Assembly (NCBI GenBank): GCA_964535315.1
Contig: CAZHTS010000138.1
Span: forward strand, 1-7,755
Source of the DNA: CAZHTS01 sp964535315
GTDB taxonomy: Bacteria; Chloroflexota; Anaerolineae; Anaerolineales; Anaerolineaceae
Reading direction: 5' to 3'
Length of the DNA stretch: 7,755 bases
Shown here: positions 5,800 through 7,755 of the stretch, piece after piece
Layout of the letters: every line of letters begins with the position of its first letter
How positions within the stretch are numbered: position 1 is the stretch's first letter
Translations under genes and position numbers: made by a program
Notes under the pieces: model-generated
The model's input: only the letters and a program-made list of their open reading frames with translations
Told to the model about the DNA's origin: nothing
Database searches by the model: none

Positions 5800-6897
5800 A
5801 TGGAATATCGCATGCAGTCACCGGTGGGCGCACGTACGATAATCAACGATCGTGAGCGGGACTATTTTGCCGGATGCAGCTATCTGGGGTTGCAAAGCCA
5901 CTCGGCCGTACGCCAGGCAGCCATCGACGCTCTGGCGCGTTACGGTCTGGCGACGGCCACGTCGCGCGGTGGGTACGGCGAGCACCCGATCTACGACGAA
6001 CTAGATGAAGAATTGCGCGCCACGTTTGCCGCCGAGCGAGTATTGTATTACCCTTCGGGGTATATGAATACCATCTTCCTGGTACAGGGCCAGTGCGAGC
6101 ATTATGAGCGTATCTTCGTGGACGCATCGTCACATTTCAGTGTCCTGGATGGAATGCAGACCAGCGGCAAACCGGTGGCGACCTTTCGCCATTGTGACCC
6201 CGAGGATTTGGAGCGGCAATTGCGCGCCGAACTGCGTCCGGGTGAACGCCCGCTGGTGTTGAGCGACGGCGTCTTTCCGGTATCGGGTGAGATTGCCCCG
6301 GCGCCGGACTATTTGCGTCTGGTGGAAGCCTACGATGGTTTGCTGGCGTTGGACGATGCACACGCCAGCGGCGTGTTGGGCGACAATGGGCGCGGTACGT
6401 TGGAGCATTGGGGCATCAGCAGCCCGCGCGCCCGGGCGGCCTATACGCTGAGCAAGGCGTTTGGCGGGTACGGCGGCGTGGTCGCCGGCGAGGCGGCCTG
6501 GATCGACGAACTCGACCGCAATTCACGTGTGTACGTGGCCTCCAGCCCGCCGCCGCTGCCGGTGGCGGCAGCCGCGGCGAAGGCGCTGCACCTGGCGCGC
6601 ACCTGCCCGGAGATTCGCCAGAGTCTGCGCGCCAATGTGGCGCGAGCGCGGGCGGGCTTCCGCAAGTTGGGCTGGCCGCTGGCGGATACGCCGGTGCCGA
6701 TCCTGTGTCTGGGAGTACGTCCGGGCGTGGATCTGGCCGCCATCCAGCAGGGGTTGTTTACCCGGGATATCTGTGTGGCGCATTCGCGCTCGTATACCAG
6801 CGTGCCGGAGGGCGGGGCGCTGCGGGTGGCGATTTTTGCCACGCACACCCGCGAGCAGATCGACCGCTTGCTGGCGGCGACGGCAGAATTGCTATAG
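5800..6897 (+). CDS. PLP-dependent enzyme, alpha-oxoamine synthase (BioF/KBL)-like
   Basis: This is a fold-type I PLP enzyme of the family that condenses a small amino acid (Ala, Gly, Ser) with an acyl-CoA, such as BioF or Kbl. The 365-residue length is somewhat short for the family. Seen: YLGL (28-31), SGYMN (86-90), H112 (SSHFSVLDG), the likely PLP-stacking histidine, DGVFPVSGEIAP (156-167), D185 and H188 (LDDAHASGVLG), the Schiff-base lysine K219 (TLSKAFGGYGG) and R342 (ALRVAIF), the likely carboxylate-binding arginine. Departures: Pro160 stands where BioF and Kbl have Ser (VFSMDG); Tyr65 is where the HxxLE histidine is expected; SGYMN lacks one residue of the usual SGxxAN. I therefore do not call it bioF or kbl; a true aminotransferase is also possible. 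A strong ribosome site (GGAGGG, 5788-5793) and 2-bp spacing join it to the YkfC-like peptidase gene, suggesting it acts on an amino acid released from murein peptides (inference). Confidence 0.85.
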   Translation: MEYRMQSPVGARTIINDRERDYFAGCSYLGLQSHSAVRQAAIDALARYGLATATSRGGYGEHPIYDELDEELRATFAAERVLYYPSGYMNTIFLVQGQCEHYERIFVDASSHFSVLDGMQTSGKPVATFRHCDPEDLERQLRAELRPGERPLVLSDGVFPVSGEIAPAPDYLRLVEAYDGLLALDDAHASGVLGDNGRGTLEHWGISSPRARAAYTLSKAFGGYGGVVAGEAAWIDELDRNSRVYVASSPPPLPVAAAAAKALHLARTCPEIRQSLRANVARARAGFRKLGWPLADTPVPILCLGVRPGVDLAAIQQGLFTRDICVAHSRSYTSVPEGGALRVAIFATHTREQIDRLLAATAELL

Positions 6898-6916
6898 CAG
6901 CGTTTGGGATACTATA

Positions 6917-6943
6917 CCGCGGCGGGCCTCAGGCCCGCCGCGG
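6917..6943. terminator. Perfect 12-bp GC hairpin between convergent genes, probable bidirectional terminator
   Basis: ccgcggcgggcc (6917-6928) and ggcccgccgcgg (6932-6943) are exact reverse complements around the 3-nt loop tca, filling most of the 50-bp gap between the PLP enzyme and serine hydrolase genes. On the + strand it is followed only by ctgttta, and on the minus strand by tatagtat, so neither side has a proper T-tract. The stem strength and convergent position still favour termination or 3'-end protection of both mRNAs. Confidence 0.6.
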
Positions 6944-6947
6944 CTGT

Positions 6948-7691
6948 TTACTCTGGCGGCAGTAAGAGCTGGCCCAACTGGCCGAAGACCCGGTTGACGG
7001 CGGCCTCGTCGTTCCAGCGGGCGGTGAGCAGGAAGAGGCGGCAGTTGCGGGTATAGCCCCAGTCGTGTAACACGTTGGGGATCGAGCCGGTCTTGTGGTA
7101 GAAATCCAGCGTGTCGCGCCGAATGTCGCGCAACAGCAGCGAGGAGTCCTGGTTGACCAGCAGCATCGGTTCGATCCAGGCGCGTTCTTCGGGGGAAAGA
7201 GCGGCGATACAATCGTATAACCGGATGCAGTCCTGGACGGTGATCCAGTTATCCAGGCCGCGGGCGCGGGCATCATAGTCCATCAGCTTGCGTTGCAATT
7301 CCACACCGTTCAGCCCGAGTTGGCGGAAGGCGGCGTTGAGCCGTTCCAGCCCAACGCGGCGGATGACGAGATTGGTGCACAAATTGTCGGACAGGGAAAT
7401 CATCAGCATGAGCACATCCTGGTATGGGATGCGCCGGTTGTGCAGCAGCCAGGAAAAACCGGCGCCCTGCACCTGGGGCTCATCGTCCAGGCAGCACAAT
7501 TCGCTGCGATCGAGCTGGCCCTGGCGTTCCAGGTGAGCCCAGGCGAGCAGAATGGGCACCTTGATGATCGAAGCGGAGGGAAAGCGCTCGCAGTTGCCGT
7601 GTAGCACGGCTGGCGCGCCGTGGCGTTGCAGATAAAAGGCGTACTGCTGATTGTCACATTGCAAGGGGGAGAGAATTGGATCGATATTCAT
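6948..7691 (-). CDS. Class A beta-lactamase-fold serine hydrolase, cytoplasmic, probably not a beta-lactamase
   Basis: This is a 247-residue serine hydrolase of the penicillin-recognising (SxxK) superfamily. Motifs: S41-I-I-K44 (nucleophile and general base, in FPSASIIKVPIL), S101-D-N103 (the SDN loop) and K200-T-G202 followed by SIPNVLHDWG. RKLMDYDARARG (134-145) followed by LDNWIT stands in the omega-loop region, without the ExxLN motif whose Glu166 deacylates beta-lactams. There is no signal peptide: the N-terminus MNIDPILSPLQCDNQQYA is polar, so the enzyme should stay in the cytoplasm, away from periplasmic drug targets. An esterase or peptidase role is more likely. Given the YkfC-like peptidase and epimerase nearby, a cytoplasmic murein peptide such as a D-Ala-terminated tetrapeptide is a possible substrate (inference). 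It converges on the PLP enzyme gene across a shared hairpin. The ATG at 7691 has no ribosome site but a TATAAT 6 nt upstream, indicating a leaderless mRNA. Confidence 0.85.
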   Translation of the reverse strand: MNIDPILSPLQCDNQQYAFYLQRHGAPAVLHGNCERFPSASIIKVPILLAWAHLERQGQLDRSELCCLDDEPQVQGAGFSWLLHNRRIPYQDVLMLMISLSDNLCTNLVIRRVGLERLNAAFRQLGLNGVELQRKLMDYDARARGLDNWITVQDCIRLYDCIAALSPEERAWIEPMLLVNQDSSLLLRDIRRDTLDFYHKTGSIPNVLHDWGYTRNCRLFLLTARWNDEAAVNRVFGQLGQLLLPPE

Positions 7692-7697
7692 GCTGCT

Positions 7698-7703
7698 ATT
7701 ATA
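7698..7703 (-). promoter_or_regulatory. -10 box of the serine hydrolase gene, placed for leaderless transcription
   Basis: Read on the minus strand, TATAAT (7703-7698) is a perfect -10 element, separated from the ATG (7691-7689) by only the 6 nt agcagc-side spacer at 7692-7697. Transcription would begin at or next to the A of the ATG. There is no purine-rich ribosome site in the preceding 30 nt. The -35 region (around 7721-7726) is not close to consensus. Confidence 0.5.
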
Positions 7704-7743
7704 ATTTTAATCAGCTTTTTAGATGATGTTGATCCTGCCCGGT

Positions 7744-7749
7744 TTGACA
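7744..7749 (+). promoter_or_regulatory. Possible -35 box of a rightward gene beyond the window
   Basis: A perfect TTGACA faces right, 7 nt from the window end; its -10 would fall outside. Together with the AT-rich stretch 7692-7725 it suggests that a divergent gene begins just past the window. One hexamer alone is weak evidence. Confidence 0.2.
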
Positions 7750-7755
7750 TCCAGA

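Noticed and set aside
5090..5833. Long open frame on the minus strand opposite the NlpC/P60 gene (about 247 codons)
   Set aside because: It is a shadow of the GC-rich peptidase gene, which has full catalytic motifs, a ribosome site and an operon partner. The antisense product is rich in Arg, Pro, His and Ala with no recognisable domain.
5800..6897. Naming the PLP enzyme bioF or kbl
   Set aside because: Family-level match only: several positions diagnostic of those enzymes differ, and no biotin or threonine-degradation genes are nearby.
6948..7691. Calling the serine hydrolase a beta-lactamase resistance gene
   Set aside because: No export signal and no Glu166-type ExxLN motif. The fold is shared with many peptidases and esterases.
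1..7755. CRISPR arrays, tRNA or rRNA genes, insertion sequences
   Set aside because: No regularly spaced repeats, clover-leaf candidates, transposase motifs or terminal inverted repeats were seen, and the genes cover nearly all of the window.

Overview
The window is GC-rich, gene-dense bacterial chromosome with eight protein-coding genes and no sign of mobile DNA. Three features suggest a Chloroflexota (Anaerolineae-like) host: the class B penicillin-binding protein ends in a long Thr/Pro-rich tail, GTG starts are common, and the enzyme repertoire fits. This assignment is by general impression only; no rRNA or phylogenetic marker was tested.

Layout: a left operon on the + strand carries the C-terminal part of a class B PBP (1-1010), the ribosome-assembly GTPase RsgA (1018-1932) and an L-Ala-D/L-Glu-type dipeptide epimerase (1929-2963). 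It meets a two-gene minus-strand unit head on: a membrane-anchored alpha/beta hydrolase (2990-4042) and a DinB/YfiT-fold protein (4056-4562). A 218-bp divergent promoter region (4563-4780) separates this from a second + strand operon: an SH3b-NlpC/P60 peptidase resembling YkfC (4781-5797) and a PLP enzyme of the alpha-oxoamine synthase type (5800-6897). A perfect 12-bp GC hairpin (6917-6943) lies between that operon and a convergent minus-strand gene for a cytoplasmic class-A-fold serine hydrolase (6948-7691). The last gene appears to be transcribed leaderless.

Functional reading: the epimerase and the YkfC-like endopeptidase are the two enzymes that in Bacillus (ykfB, ykfC) break down murein tripeptide. 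YkfC cuts L-Ala-gamma-D-Glu from the diamino acid, and the epimerase turns L-Ala-D-Glu into L-Ala-L-Glu. Here they sit in separate transcription units less than 2 kb apart, together with a signal-less SxxK hydrolase and a divergent PLP enzyme. I infer a cytoplasmic murein-peptide recycling or salvage locus, placed beside a cell-wall synthesis gene, in which the serine hydrolase and the PLP enzyme may be unrecognised partners. That link is inference from proximity and known families. There are no RNA genes, CRISPR arrays, insertion sequences or gene-free stretches over 300 bases.
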